DNA of 64,000 bases from Oreocharis arfaki (Eukaryota; Chordata; Aves; Passeriformes; Paramythiidae). Position numbers and translations under genes: made by a program. The stretch lies in the NCBI GenBank assembly GCA_013398015.1, contig VZRR01010266.1, forward strand, positions 62,001-126,000. Reading direction: 5' to 3'. Numbering within the stretch: position 1 is the stretch's first letter; each line of letters begins with the position of its first letter. Of this stretch, positions 50,961 through 62,160 are shown piece after piece. A model generated the notes under the pieces. That model had not been told where the DNA came from. It did no database searches and saw only the letters and a program-made list of their open reading frames with translations.

Positions 50961-52080
50961 TCCAGGTATAAACCCTGTTTGTCCTTATCTCTACACTCCC
51001 TTGGGCGCTAAAAATGAATAAACCCAAACGTGATTCCTAGCTATGCCACCAGCTCATCTGGACAACACACCTTCACCTCTCCAAGTCCTCCCTTATCTCC
51101 AAAACAGGGATACTGGCTCCTTATTGCGAATTTCAGGACGGAGTTATAAACATTTCTCTTCTCTGTTTCCACAAAGGTGAAACCCCATGTTTTGCTATAA
51201 AGAAATTACTTTTAAAAGTATAGTAGTATTTAAAAACATCCTTTCTATATCTCAGCTGAAGGTGGTTCTTTATTTGTGCTGCAGTTGTACAATGCCAAGC
51301 AAAATAAATCTCCTTGTGTAGTGAAGAATCCACTTTATTTTTGACGAGAAAAATTCACCAGGAGCAACTTGTGTGCCAAGAAAAATCATTGCACAATAAA
51401 TCAGAAGTGTGAATTTACTGCATCACCCGACTCTGCTCAGGCCTGACACTTCCTGATTGCTTTGCTCGGGCAATTAAACCCCTCAACAGGCTTTAGACAA
51501 ACCTCGTCCTGAAACCTGATAAAGCAGCCTCTGACACAGAACATATTCACACAAGTTTGGATCCTTGTGTTTATCCATGTGGGTGGGAAAGATAGAGAAA
51601 AAATGGTTTTAATTTCATAATTGATTTGTTACAAGTCAGGGATAAAGGATGAGCTTCCGAAAATTCTCAGCTGGGTGAAAATGTCTTGGAGGTAATTTTT
51701 TACATCAAGTGCTTCCCAACCTACTCAAGACTTTCAAGCCAAAAATCAACACAGGAGGGATTACTTCGTGATTTTGGTTGGAGACGACCCTCTAGGAACC
51801 CTCTAATTCCTTGGTGTCAGTGGTGCTGCAACCCAGCTCAAGTCCAGTTTTCGAACCAGCACGTTCAGTGAATTAGTGAAAAAGGCCAGTTGGGAATGAG
51901 CCTACAGACCTAGAATTGCATGCAAAGGGTTAAGTTTGATGAGGGATAATGAGGATTTCTGCTTAAACCAGGCTCTGGATTCATGACATGCAGAGTGAGG
52001 CGTGATTATTCACGAACACTTGAGAAATACTTCAAGATGTTAACTTCTGCCAACGCTCCATTTGCATGAAGAGAATCATT

Positions 52081-52165
52081 ATCACGGAATGGTCTGGGTT
52101 GGAAGGGACCATTAACTCATCTGGCTCTGTCCTGCCAATGGAGGTGACATTAACCAGGATAATCT
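52081..52165 (-). mobile_element. Old CR1 3' remnant beside exon D
   Basis: ATCACGGAATGGTCTGGGTT followed by GGAAGGGACCATTAACTCAT is a recognisable minus-strand CR1 tail; further right it decays. It lies ~30 bp from the 5' splice site of exon D. Confidence 0.65.
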
Positions 52166-52195
52166 CCAAGCTGTTAATGTGGAAAAAAAACTCAC

Positions 52196-52293
52196 TGTCT
52201 GCGTGTCTTGGGCAGAAACCCCACCATCTCCATGGCGAGCTGCAGCCGCTCAAAGTCGTGCTTCAGGTCCTCCCCTTCCACGGAGAAACAATC
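52196..52293 (-). CDS. MYO9A: MYO9A coding exon D (98 nt)
   Basis: The exon encodes 32 residues, beginning DCFSVEGEDLKHDFERLQLA and ending MVGFLPKTRR, plus the first two bases (CA) of a Gln codon. It corresponds to the conserved head segment in which an acidic stretch is followed by a helix and the VGF turn. The acceptor is AACAG before 52293 and the donor is a consensus GTGAGT from 52195. The 3' intron phase is 2, matching the next exon. An old CR1 fragment ends about 30 bp inside the downstream intron. Sequence and phase agree fully with the neighbouring exons. Confidence 0.93.
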
Positions 52294-55200
52294 CTGTTGG
52301 ATCAAACACACAGAGGAAGCACTGACACAACACCAGAGCAGGTCCAGATGGCCAAGTTAGTGCTCTGTAAATATCACTGTGTGATCTCCACATCCTTTAT
52401 CAGCAACATTTCCAACCTGGCAATGGAAAAATAACATTTTTGGCTAATATTTTCTGGAGATACATCCTTGTTTCCCAGGTTTAACCTCTAAGGAAAGAGG
52501 TGAATCACCCCACTCCAACAGTATGGTGAGAGCTGGTCAGTGTGGGACAACTCATACGCAAAAAGGATGGGAAACAACAAGAAGATGAAATCCGTTCCAC
52601 ACTTACAGGCAGTTTATTCTACATTCAGTCCTATAACTAAAGAGGAAAATTCAGTTTTTAAATAGAATTCAGATAACTTCATGTAAATGATCAGTGCATT
52701 AAATCCTGTGTGGGAAAGGCAAAGCTTTAAACATATTTTTCAGGAACTTTATTTGAACTACCAAGTAGTTATCTCAAAATTGGGAGAATTTGAAATCCAG
52801 GATATTTTATACTTCTTGGAGGCTCAGGTGCCGGAACAGTTTCGTTTTTCCTTGATATCCGTCACCGACATTTTCAGAAAAATCCAATGACATTCCAGAC
52901 CCAACCAAAATTGTCCTGAACCAATATTCAGGGAACAGAAATGCTCTTTAAGTGGATATATAGACCATTAATGCCAAATTCCTTCTGCTTTGGCTCACTG
53001 TAGGCCTCCCATGGATTATGTATTCTCCTCTCTGCCTTTGTAGCCTATATGTAGTATTTTACCCATTGCTGCCTATAAAAATTACTCATCTATGAATCAA
53101 AATTAGTTTATTGTGTATCACACAATATCGTGTTATTTTAAACCTCAGAATATTTTACTAACACTTAAATTGAGACTTTCTACAACTAATTAGAGACTTT
53201 TAACAAGTTAATCCAAGTGTAAGCAAATATAAATAAAAATTCTCTAAAATTCTATAAAAAGTCTATTAAAAGAATACAAATCAAAATTGCAGCTGCAGTT
53301 GGAATTAATTAGGCAGCTGAATGCACATAGTTTATTTTGATCATTTCCTGTAAATCATATTTTTCACACAATCAAATGTGCAAAAAATTTTGCACAAATA
53401 ATTAAGAAACTCTGGATTAAACACGGTTATGTAAATCATTGAAAAGCCACTTGTACTCATGGATAGTACAGAAAAAAATCATAAATACAGAATATACAGA
53501 ATGAAGTTATTTTATAGCATCAGCTTTGTGTTTTACGGCATTTAAAGCCTCACGACCATATCAATGAAGTTCTTCATCACACTCCAGAGCATCATTACAG
53601 CCACAGTTATTATTAGAGTGGAAAATCCTTATTTAAGATCTTTATTTATATTATTTATATATTTAAATGTTAATATTAATATTTATTATATTGTTTACTT
53701 ATTTTAAATATTTATTACAACATAGGAGACTCCCACACAACTGCACTAAAAGCCAGAGAAGTACAATTGGACAAGAAAATCGTAATTTTTTTATCAATTT
53801 TCCTAAGGGACAAGTTAATGCTCCATGGGCAAAGTGAATTTGGAGCTGTTGAACAGTAAAACCATTTAAAACCACGCACAACATCGATGAAGGCGGGGAT
53901 TGCAATTCCAGGAGAAAATACCAGCCTGTTTTAGGAAACAGTCACTAGAAAAGGGCATTTTCACCTTCCATTAGGAGGTGACTGGAAACGACCCTGTTCC
54001 AGAGCTGTCCAGAGGAACACAACAACGACATCTCCACCAAGAGCAGGGACACCACAGGCACCAGCACTGATTATTTACACCATAAAACCTCGGGATAAGA
54101 CCTCGTCCCTCCTAAACTCCAACCTTGGCTTCCTCAGCCACTGCACTTACGCTGAGTGAGAACTCAGCAGAACCTCCCAACCTCGTTCCGGCAGGACTCG
54201 GACTTGGCAGGACAACAACACACCCACAAACCCTGCAAATCAGGCTGGTTTAAAGCTTTTTTTAAAGACACCAAGTGGTGCTTTTAGTGGCACTCCACAT
54301 TTCAAGAGACATTTTCATTTTCTGGCATCATTCCTCCAAAATTAAGTCATGAGTCAACAGCAAAATACCCCGGACAACTCTGAAGTAGCACAATCGATGC
54401 TGAAGGCAATATAATTAACGATTTACATAACAATTGCCTGACTCATTAATCCGCATGGAAAGGCTTTTAGCAAATTCTCTACTTAAAAGCGAATGCTCTC
54501 TGCAGTGTTCCAGCACGGGACCGCTTCCTAATGGATGATAAATGGAGGAGAACTATAAAATAGAGGAGTGTCCTTGATACTAGAGCAGACAAGCATCACA
54601 AAGTCCATCCCCACAGACCTAACTTGCTGTTAATATCCCACCAGAGCAATTAGTTTCCCAGCAAAAGTGAATCCCCTGCTTCCTACAGTCACATCGAAGC
54701 AATCCATGGATTTCCATGGAATATTTAAAGAGGATAAAACAGAGTTTCTTTATAAACTTGGTGTCTGCAGCAGGTTGAGTCCATGGGTATGGGGAGAAGC
54801 CCAGGGTAGGCTTAGGAGTGAATCATCAACTGAAGCCAAGATGTGATTTACCAGAAATATCACAGAAAATGATCCCAAACAAAATTATCCTAAATAAACT
54901 AGCAAATAAACAGCCAAATGGTAACGACACTTGGTTTTGTTGCGCAGAATAAGGACACAGACATGGCAGCCCCCAGGCTGTCAATGTGTTCTTGGTCACA
55001 CTAGGAGAAGGTACCAAATGTTGGGGTTGTTTCAATTTTAATTCCTTCAGCAAATTGTCCCAACCCATTCCTAAAGCAATTAAGGGCTTTCCAACTTATA
55101 AAGGGTATTAAGGTCTAGAACAGCATCTGCTCATCAGTCCCTGCTCCTGCAGGACCCCTAAGGATGCTGATAGATTAAGGATGCCAATCCAATACTCAAT

Positions 55201-56091
55201 ATTTTTAACCTTGTGAGGGAAATTTCCTCCTCCCCTCCCCTAAGGATTTGCAGGGAAATGTTGCTGTTAAGACACTTGTTTAGCCCGAGTGAACCCCAGC
55301 TCCTTCCCAGATCACCTCTTACTCTTTCAGATGCATCAGCAAGACTTCAGCAACCATCAAGCACATCGGAGAACTAGCAGGAAGGACGTGCAGCAGATGC
55401 CAAACATGCTTCCACATGCAGGACACACCCATGGGGAGCACCACAGGACACACACACACCCAGAGCATGTTGGTGGCGCAGGAGGAGCCAAGGAACGGAG
55501 CGAAGCTTCACCATTCCCTTTTTTGGGGCGATCCATTTGGAAAGAATGATCATGTCAGCAGAAATATTTTAGGAGAAGGAATTGTTTCTGCACTCTGAAC
55601 AATATCAGGATTTGATTTTCTCACAGATGGCTGGGGGGATGTTTTTGGATTTATCTGTTTTTCCCTGAAAGCTGGAGAGCAGATACACCACTACAACCAG
55701 CATGAACTAATGCATCTCTTGGGGCTTCAAGACACTGATTTGCTGTTTTATTGGAATGGAATTTCAATTTTCACATCGCTGCCACATCACAATTTCCATA
55801 AATCATCACGTACTCCATCAGGAAGGAATGAAAACCCCCTTAGTTTTCTAAAACTGAAATGACTGTAGAGAGCTGACCATCTCCAACTGCTGAAGAAGCC
55901 TTCCAGATGGAAGGAACCAAAAAAGGGTAAGGGAAAAAAATATCTGTACTGTCACAAGCAACACCACTACAGGGCAAAGGGTGGTTAATGGGTTAAACTT
56001 TGTTGAATTTGGCTTTCTTGGTGTCCCTAAAACACTCAGGTGAGAGCAGCCCTGCACCAGCAACACGGAAGAGGCGGGTTCTTGTACTGAC
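52294..56091 (-). other. MYO9A: MYO9A intron between exons C and D
   Basis: This 3.8-kb intron starts with donor GTCAGT and ends with CCAACAG. It has no CR1 that I can see. 53090-53470 and 53630-53720 are strongly AT-rich, the latter nearly pure A and T. A candidate regulatory motif cluster lies at 53290-53319. Nothing else was identified. Confidence 0.82.
53290..53319. promoter_or_regulatory. Paired E-boxes around a homeodomain-type site (weak)
   Basis: CAGCTG occurs at 53290-53295 and again at 53314-53319, flanking AATTAATTA at 53303-53311. E-boxes bind bHLH factors, and TAATTA is a common homeodomain core. Such short motifs arise by chance, especially in AT-rich sequence, so this is only a candidate. 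Confidence 0.2.
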
Positions 56092-56148
56092 CGGCTCCGA
56101 GTCATAGCAATAATCATCCCAGCTCTGTCTGAGGGGTTTCTTTGTCAT
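56092..56148 (-). CDS. MYO9A: MYO9A coding exon C (57 nt, class IX insert)
   Basis: This exon encodes the 19 residues MTKKPLRQSWDDYCYDSEP and nothing else. It starts and ends in phase 0. The acceptor is TTTCAG just before 56148 and the donor is GTCAGT from 56091. In conventional myosins the YLNQ block runs almost directly into the acidic segment that opens exon D here, so the exon amounts to an insertion in the upper 50-kDa region. I recall a very similar segment in mammalian MYO9A, which supports it being a real coding exon. Because it is symmetrical, skipping it would keep the frame; nothing in the sequence shows whether it is skipped. Confidence 0.9.
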
Positions 56149-58819
56149 CTGAAAGCAAGGCAGAGCGGGTTAAATGGTGTTCCCACCCCAAATCACCCCC
56201 ACGACCTGCTCCCTAACCAGGAAAACAATTGCTTTTATTCTGCATAGGCATTCCCTAGTTTTATTTATTTTAAGGGAAGATTTATGATGCTTTTGCATTC
56301 CTGGTGCTGCTTCCTGCTCACAGTGAATCAGCAAGGCCCTCTCATCAATAATCCTAATGGATACCAAAACCTTTTCTTCTTCTCCAGAGTTGGGGAAGAA
56401 CTCTTCAGCTCCTTGGTTTACCTGGAGCTGGAGAGCCACTGATGCCAAAATTCCACTGAAGAGCAGATGTGGTTTGTTTCTACTCTCAAACTCTGCTCCA
56501 GACACACACAAGTGCAGCAAAAGTGAGATTCTTCCAAGCAACACTCCAAAGCTTTTTAGGAATTTCTGTCTTTTTCCAATCAGATGGAGATGGAGTTGAG
56601 AGAAGTCAAAGCATGCATCAATGACCAGTCCCAAGAGGGAGAGAGAGGGCACTGGAGCTCCTGAGAAGCTGAAAATAAGGATCTAAACCTGCAAATGACT
56701 GATTTCAAAATGGGTAAAAGTTAACAACCAGCACAGAAAATATTCAGCGAGTTGCAGGGTGTGCAGGGGTGGGTGCACCTGCCATTAGGGGAGAGATGGA
56801 AAAGTCGCCCATACTCAGGGGATACTTTACGTAAACTTGCATTTAAAAATAAATTGAAAGCTTTATTTTCAATCTGCTGCCTGCATTTACAGAGCAGATT
56901 TTGGTGAAGTATCTGAATAGATTATTTCTCATCTGCAAAGCAAACTCCCCATTTGTTTTGCATAACACAACAAGAGCCGAGGAACCTGGGAGGAGGAAAG
57001 TAAAGCCTGACTCAGGAATGAGTCACTCCTTCATTTCAGGGGCCTGGTTCAATATTTTATGGCTTCTCTATATGAATATTTAATTTTCAGTAAAACACTT
57101 CGGTTCATTTCTGAGCTGATTCTTTCTCCTTGTAAAAAGGCAGGGTCTTCCCCAGGACACACTTAAAAAGAGACTGCAAATGTTCAAGGGTAATTCAAAA
57201 ACTTTTACCTTAAATGTTTCGCTTTTTCCATTTCTCCACTACCTCTTTTTCCCTTTTTCTCCTTATTTTCCTTTTCCTTTCTCCTACAGGGCAGGGAAAA
57301 GCTGCTACTGCACTGTCAGATGGTCTTCATGTGAAACCATGCCCTGACCACATCTAAAGGCACTGTTTTCCCATAGTTGTCAGTGTTAATTGTAATCCGA
57401 ATCATTCAAAAATTATTTAAAAACCTCCCAAAAACTCAGTGTCCATACACTGGGTTCAGGGAAGTCCAGAGTCTGCTTCCCTGATCCACTGGACTGATCT
57501 CAGCAGCCTTCTCCAGCTTACTTGCCCCACAGCACCTTAATTTAGATTAAAACAAACATTTCACCCTATATTATAACATTCCTACTGGTTCCCCACACTA
57601 AGTGCCATTAGATTTCTAATTTTCCTTTAAATATAAACGCTCCTAAACTGCTATGTAAAAAAAGAGAACTGTAATTAAAAGTAATGTTTTCAACTAACAG
57701 AAAGCGACCGAATGGCCCAACAAAACCTGGGAATCTGACAAAACATTCCATCTTGGCACCTTCCCGCTGCAAAACTGCAGCACAGATGGTGCTGGAGATC
57801 GCACCTCGCTCCCCAACCAACGCCTGAGGCATGGAAACGCCACCAAAGAGCCTCCAGCCCTCAGAGTGTTCCTCACTTGGGAATATTTCCCAGTCCTGCG
57901 ATGGGTAGGTGGGAGCCGTTAATATACAGTGGATTTTGGTGTCCATTGCCAGCTTTAAAAACGTCCTTAAAAAGTCCCTGGTAATTGAGAGCTATTCCTG
58001 AGTGAAGTCATATTTCTAAAAAGACTAAAGGCTATTTGGGTTGGGCTGTGGGTCCAAGTCTCTCTCCAGTTTAGGGGCTAAATCACTCTTTATGGCTCCT
58101 CATGTTTCAGCACCAAGAAAACTGCAATTAGTTAAAATCAGCATGTAACTTAACTCCTCTTCCACATATTCCTCCTATTTTTGGTCTTTTTGAAGTCCCT
58201 ATTCACAAGAGTCACTGGATAACTGCTTAAATACCTGAAGTAAATCAGTTCATTATAAAATTATCATCCTGTAAACTGAACTTATTTGGCTGTTGGCAAC
58301 ACCTCATCCATCATTAATTCCCAGGTTTTCAATAGTTGCTGTAGTTTTAGTTATATTAGACTTGTTCTGTTGTTAAATTCAAAGGGTTGTGCTAAAAGCC
58401 AGCCAGAAGCTACAGAATTAGGACTTCCTCATGCAAGATGTTATATCCCAGTATGCCACATTTTTCCCTTCTCTCCTGCTCAGGAGACAGACGTTAATGA
58501 GTAAATGACATCCACACAGAGAGCAGAGAAATTCTGGCTGTTTCTCCCTCCAGCAATCAAAAACTCAATATATTTAACATATCCCAGGTACAGAAAACAC
58601 TGATTACTTTTCCCTGAAACACTACCAGGTGTTCAGATGGCTAATGCAGAATTATTCCAATGACAGAAGACTTCCTATAAACCATTAAAACCCACTTTTA
58701 CTACTCCACACCTTTAAAAAAACCCGCTTTTACTACTCCACACCTCATCTTTATTAGCATTAAATACCAGCAGAAGAAAAGGCAAGACCACGGATTGTAT
58801 TCCTGTATAGTATTCCCAC
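56149..58819 (-). other. MYO9A: MYO9A intron between exons B and C
   Basis: This 2.7-kb intron starts with donor GTGGGA and ends with GCTTTCAG. It contains the 23-bp direct duplication at 58691-58745. I see no CR1 or other element in the remainder; a 160-codon open frame at 56170-56652 (minus) has no family resemblance. Confidence 0.82.
58691..58745 (+). repeat. 23-bp direct duplication
   Basis: CCCACTTTTACTACTCCACA then CCT at 58691-58713 recurs with a single change (CCCG) at 58723-58745, a period of 32 bp. It lies ~75 bp from the 5' splice site of exon B. Confidence 0.9.
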
Positions 58820-58919
58820 CTGGTTGAGGTAATGATATTCCTCCGGCTGCTTCAGGTGAAATGCTGATCTCTCCTCCTCGCCCGCTCCTGCCAGGAGGTA
58901 ATAAAATACATGGTAGTTC
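58820..58919 (-). CDS. MYO9A: MYO9A coding exon B (100 nt, NYHVFYYLLAG)
   Basis: The exon supplies the third base of the split Arg codon and then 33 residues, starting NYHVFYYLLAGAGEEERSAF and ending EEYHYLNQ. The ERNYHVFYYLLAG block is a signature of the myosin upper 50-kDa subdomain, and YHYLNQ matches the Y.YL.Q block that follows it in other classes. The acceptor reads CACCAG immediately before 58919 and the donor is GTGGGA from 58819. The 3' intron phase is 0. A 23-bp direct duplication lies about 75 bp inside the downstream intron. Assignment to the class IX head is firm; assignment to IXa rather than IXb is less so from this exon alone. Confidence 0.93.
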
Positions 58920-59212
58920 CTGGTGACAAACGAAAAACAAAAGCTATTAGACTTGAAAATGAGCAGCAGCACTGAGCAGAGGCACATGGAAACCTCCCAA
59001 CCTGATTTTCCAGCTCCCAAGCTCAGGCCTGACACTGTTTAGAGCTGGTCCGTACCTGCTGTGCAGGGATGGAATAGATTCAATTATGTCATGGAGAACG
59101 AGATCCCTCTTCTCCATCCAAGGACAGCCACTGCCCTAGAAACTACTTGAAGAATTTCAATAGCTGGTATGATCAGGTTTTCCTTCAGAACTATGTGCAA
59201 TGCCTACATATT

Positions 59213-59520
59213 TCACAGAATACCACATTCAGGTGGGAAAAGACCTCCCAGACCATCAAGTCCAACCTGCACCCAAACCCCACCTTGTCCCCAGCCCAGA
59301 GCACTGAGTGCCACATCTAGGAATTCCTGGAACACCTCCAGAGATGAGGACCCCAAACATCCCTGGGCAGCCCCTTCCAATGCCTGACCACCCTGTCCAG
59401 GAAGAAATTCCTCCTGATGTCCAACCTGAGCGTCCCCTGGCACAGCTTGAGGCTGTTTTCCCTTGTCCTCTCCCTTGTTCCCTGGGAGCAGAGCCTGACC
59501 CTCCCCTTGGCTGCACCTCC
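59213..59520 (-). mobile_element. CR1 LINE, 3' fragment, second subfamily
   Basis: TTCACAGAATACCACATTCA (tail), GAAAAGACCTCCCAGACCAT, CCAATGCCTGACCACCCTGT and GTTCCCTGGGAGCAGAGCCT identify it. It shares its diagnostic blocks with 7866-8103 but keeps more 5' sequence. It is in the same sense as MYO9A. Confidence 0.9.
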
Positions 59521-60258
59521 TTTATTAGAATCACAACATATTTCCTTGCAATGCAGAAATTATAATTTTTAATACCTTATTACCATTAAAAAGGCAATGA
59601 CTTCGCAGTTGCAGTTCCATGAGACACAACTGAAAAATCTTCAAGTATTCAAAAACTCAAATATTCAAACCACCTGAATATCACTAATGCTAAACCCACC
59701 CCAAGGGACACTCATCTGTTCTGCTTCCGGACGAATCTAACACAGATTAACATCATTTCTTGCTAATATTAAAACTCTGCTTTTATGTTGGATGTTTTCC
59801 AAGAGGATCCAAGTTTAATCATCTTGCAACACCCAAGAGGACGTTTGTTAAGGCTGTAGGTGCTCTTTAACTCCAGGAACAGCCCTGGAGCATTCCAGAA
59901 AACTCACACATCTGTCTCCAAAGGGAAACACAGCCAGAAGTGCCAAGAGTTGAAAGATAACTAAAGGCAGCAAAATTATTTAAAAGTGGAATAATAATTA
60001 CTGAGAGAGGAGAGGAATATGCAACAAATGTTGCAATTAGGAAAGAACACTCCACATAAGTTCGTTTTCTATATAATTTTGGCTCTTTCTAGAGGCCCCT
60101 CTGAAGGCTTCGGTGAACTGCAAAGAAAAATGAAAATACCATGTTTCTCTCCTAAAATGACACATTAAATAGTTCCCACATCGCACAAGAATGAAGCGGT
60201 ACATAATAATCCATACGCCATAAAGACAACGAAAATTAAATGAAATGTGACAATATTG

Positions 60259-60361
60259 TAGTGGAAGGTCCTCTGCTCGTGGCAGGCGCTGGAACAAGAT
60301 GGTCTTTAAGGGTCCCTTCCAACCCAACCCAACCCAACCCAACCCATTCTCTGATTCCATG
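60259..60361 (+). mobile_element. CR1 LINE, short 3' end with expanded repeat
   Basis: AGTGGAAGGTCCTCTGCTCG, GGCGCTGGAACAAGATGGTC and TTAAGGGTCCCTTCC form a CR1 end. The normal CCAACCCAAACC segment is replaced by five copies of AACCC before the tail CATTCTCTGATTCCATGG. Confidence 0.85.
60321..60345 (+). repeat. (AACCC)5 microsatellite
   Basis: Five perfect tandem AACCC units grew from the AACCC that is part of the normal CR1 3' end. Confidence 0.95.
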
Positions 60362-60586
60362 GTAAGTCAAAGACTGTTGATAAAATAATGGAGTTTATTC
60401 CCTCCATTAGCACATTTCTCCCTGAACAACAAAATATTCAAATATAAAATGCATCATTAATCTTTGCAGCACAGGGTTAGGAGCACGAAAATCCTGATCC
60501 CCCGTGCCAGCTCCACCAGGGATTTAAGTCATCCATGCCATGTATAAGAGTTAAACCCAAGCCTTAGGCAAGACAGTGGCACCCAC

Positions 60587-60649
60587 CGCTCATTGTGCTC
60601 CTGATAGACCAGTCGGGACTTCTCCAGGAGGTATTTTTCAACATAAGCT
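60587..60649 (-). CDS. MYO9A: MYO9A coding exon A (63 nt, after switch I)
   Basis: This is the most upstream exon visible. It encodes AYVEKYLLEKSRLVYQEHNE, preceded by the last base of a split codon and followed by the first two bases (CG) of an Arg codon. The LLEKSR segment is the conserved helix that follows switch I in all myosin heads, so the nucleotide-binding loops must lie in exons beyond position 64000. The acceptor is a good polypyrimidine tract ending TTGCAG at 60655-60650. The donor is GTGGGT starting at 60586. Both flanking introns are phase 2, and the split CG|G codon is completed by the next exon at 58919. No odd residues were noted. Confidence 0.92.
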
Positions 60650-61980
60650 CTGCAAGGAGAAAATCAAAGTATCATTCATTGACTTGATACTCAGCTTCAA
60701 CGAACGCAGCTTTACTGGGGGCTTCAGCCTTGGTACCCACACAAAGAAATTCCAGCCTCGTTTCACTTAGTTATATAAATTTCTTCCTCAGCAGAACAAG
60801 CCCAATATTATGTTTGGTTTCTGAGGTTTTTTTGGTTTGATACCAAGCCAACACTAACTTGGATCTGAAAAACATGATCTCAGATGCATCAGCCTATGGG
60901 CAGGAGAAATGTTGACAGCAAGGAAGGAGCTCGGATCCCTATTTCATCCAAAGCCAGCAAATCCCATTGCCTGCAGCCCAGGAGCCGTGTACACGGAAAT
61001 ACATCTGCGTGCAGAAGTGTGCAAGACACCATTTAGCTGCAGAATCGGTCCCCAAATCCCCATTCCCTCTTCCAGAAGAGCCACTTCTCACCAAAAATTT
61101 GGGTTATTACCTTGTGGCTCCAGTCAAAAAAAATAAACAATTGCGAAAGCTCCTCATTGCAGTTTACATTTTCTCCTAAGAGCCTCCACAACAAACACGC
61201 TCAATCTACATATTAAATACTTTTTTCAAGTTTGTCGAGTTAAACAAAGTTTGCAAAGGTTTTTTTCTTCCAAACAAACCTAACCAGTAATGACAGGGAT
61301 TTAGAAGCCGGAGTTCTAAGGAGCCGTTTGGATGATGGAGCTGTGATTTTCCGGTGACGTGGCACCGACAGTGGGAGCTATGTAGGAATTGGGAAACCCA
61401 AGGAACCTCGGGCATGGTGGGACAAGGGGGTGCTTCCACACTCACTCCTCCACCACAGATGGGAAAGCCAGATCTAATTATTACCTCCAGCACAACTTTC
61501 TCCCTTCCTTCCATAAAAAATCAAATACAAATCATCTGGACATGCTGCAGAGGTTTTGTGAAAATCCTTATGACAGCTCTTCAGAGTGGCTACTGGAAGT
61601 GGCAAATCCAACTCCCCATGGAGTGATCTTGATGGACAAGAGGAGTAAAAGAAGACAGACAGCAAAGCTGTATTCCTGTTATTCCCTGGGAGGAAGCTGG
61701 CAACAATCTGTGGATACGCCTCACTGACAGGCTGATGGGGTTTTTATGTTCCCTTTCTAACCTGAACCCAATTTTTCCTTCCCAAGCCATGAATTCACTG
61801 CAGGGTCGGGGAACCCACGAATGAGAGCACCCCAGACCCCACTGATGGGATCCCATTGGATAATGGCTCAGACACGGCTGTACAACAACCTGCACCACAT
61901 CCAGGCCCTTGGCATTCATTCCCACCCCTGTCATTCCTGCCCTTATTATAAATCCCCCCAAAAATCATTCTTAGGCAATA

Positions 61981-62035
61981 ATTTAGATTGGAAAGGTCTT
62001 CTGGAGGTCATCTGGTCTCAACCACTATTTAAATC
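61981..62035 (-). mobile_element. Old CR1 3' remnant
   Basis: TTAGATTGGAAAGGTCTTCT followed by GGAGGTCATCTGGTCTCAAC is a CR1 end in reverse. It abuts the AT-rich tract. Confidence 0.6.
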
Positions 62036-62044
62036 AGGGGAATC

Positions 62045-62160
62045 TTTTTTTTTTATTTATTTATTTTAAAATTTTAGTTTCACTTTTAAAATTTTATTTT
62101 AGAAAGTTCTTATTTCTTAAATTTTATTTTATATTTAATTTTTAATTTTTTAAAAATAGA
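62045..62160. repeat. AT-rich low-complexity tract
   Basis: Runs of T with TTTA and TTAAAATTTT motifs cover ~115 bp with very few G or C. Simple sequence; no open frame of note. Confidence 0.9.

Larger units (their letters stand above)
50303..52195 (-). other. MYO9A: MYO9A intron between exons D and E
   Basis: This 1.9-kb intron starts with donor GTGAGT and ends with CTATTTAG. It carries two old minus-strand CR1 scraps, at 50889-50960 and 52081-52165. The rest is unremarkable; 50740-50770 is AT-rich. Confidence 0.85.
58920..60586 (-). other. MYO9A: MYO9A intron between exons A and B
   Basis: This 1.7-kb intron starts with donor GTGGGT and ends with GTCACCAG. It carries the CR1 copies at 59213-59520 and 60259-60361. 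The interval 59521-60258 is AT-rich and otherwise blank. Confidence 0.85.
12650..60649 (-). other. MYO9A: MYO9A gene, internal part (8 motor-domain exons)
   Basis: This is the span of the visible part of the gene for unconventional myosin IXa, an actin motor whose tail carries a RhoGAP domain acting on Rho. Joining the eight exons in minus-strand order gives one uninterrupted reading frame of myosin head sequence. Landmarks in order are LLEKSRLVYQ, NYHVFYYLLAG, a class IX insert, FERLQLAMEMVGFLPKTRR, LSAILHLGNI, ALVTRKTVTVGEKLILPYK, KSLYSALFDWIV and [16 protein letters not shown]. I chose MYO9A over MYO9B because, as I recall the family, [20 protein letters not shown] and KKKTYRDDSID are the IXa forms, while IXb has [20 protein letters not shown]. 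Start codon, P-loop, IQ, C1 and RhoGAP parts are all outside the window. No stop, frameshift or non-consensus splice dinucleotide was seen, so the gene looks intact here. The name rests on recalled sequences, not a search. Confidence 0.93.

Noticed and set aside
12650..60649. MYO9B as the gene identity
   Set aside because: As I recall the two proteins, the switch II/relay segment and KKKTYRDDSID fit IXa better. A protein search of the joined exons would settle it.
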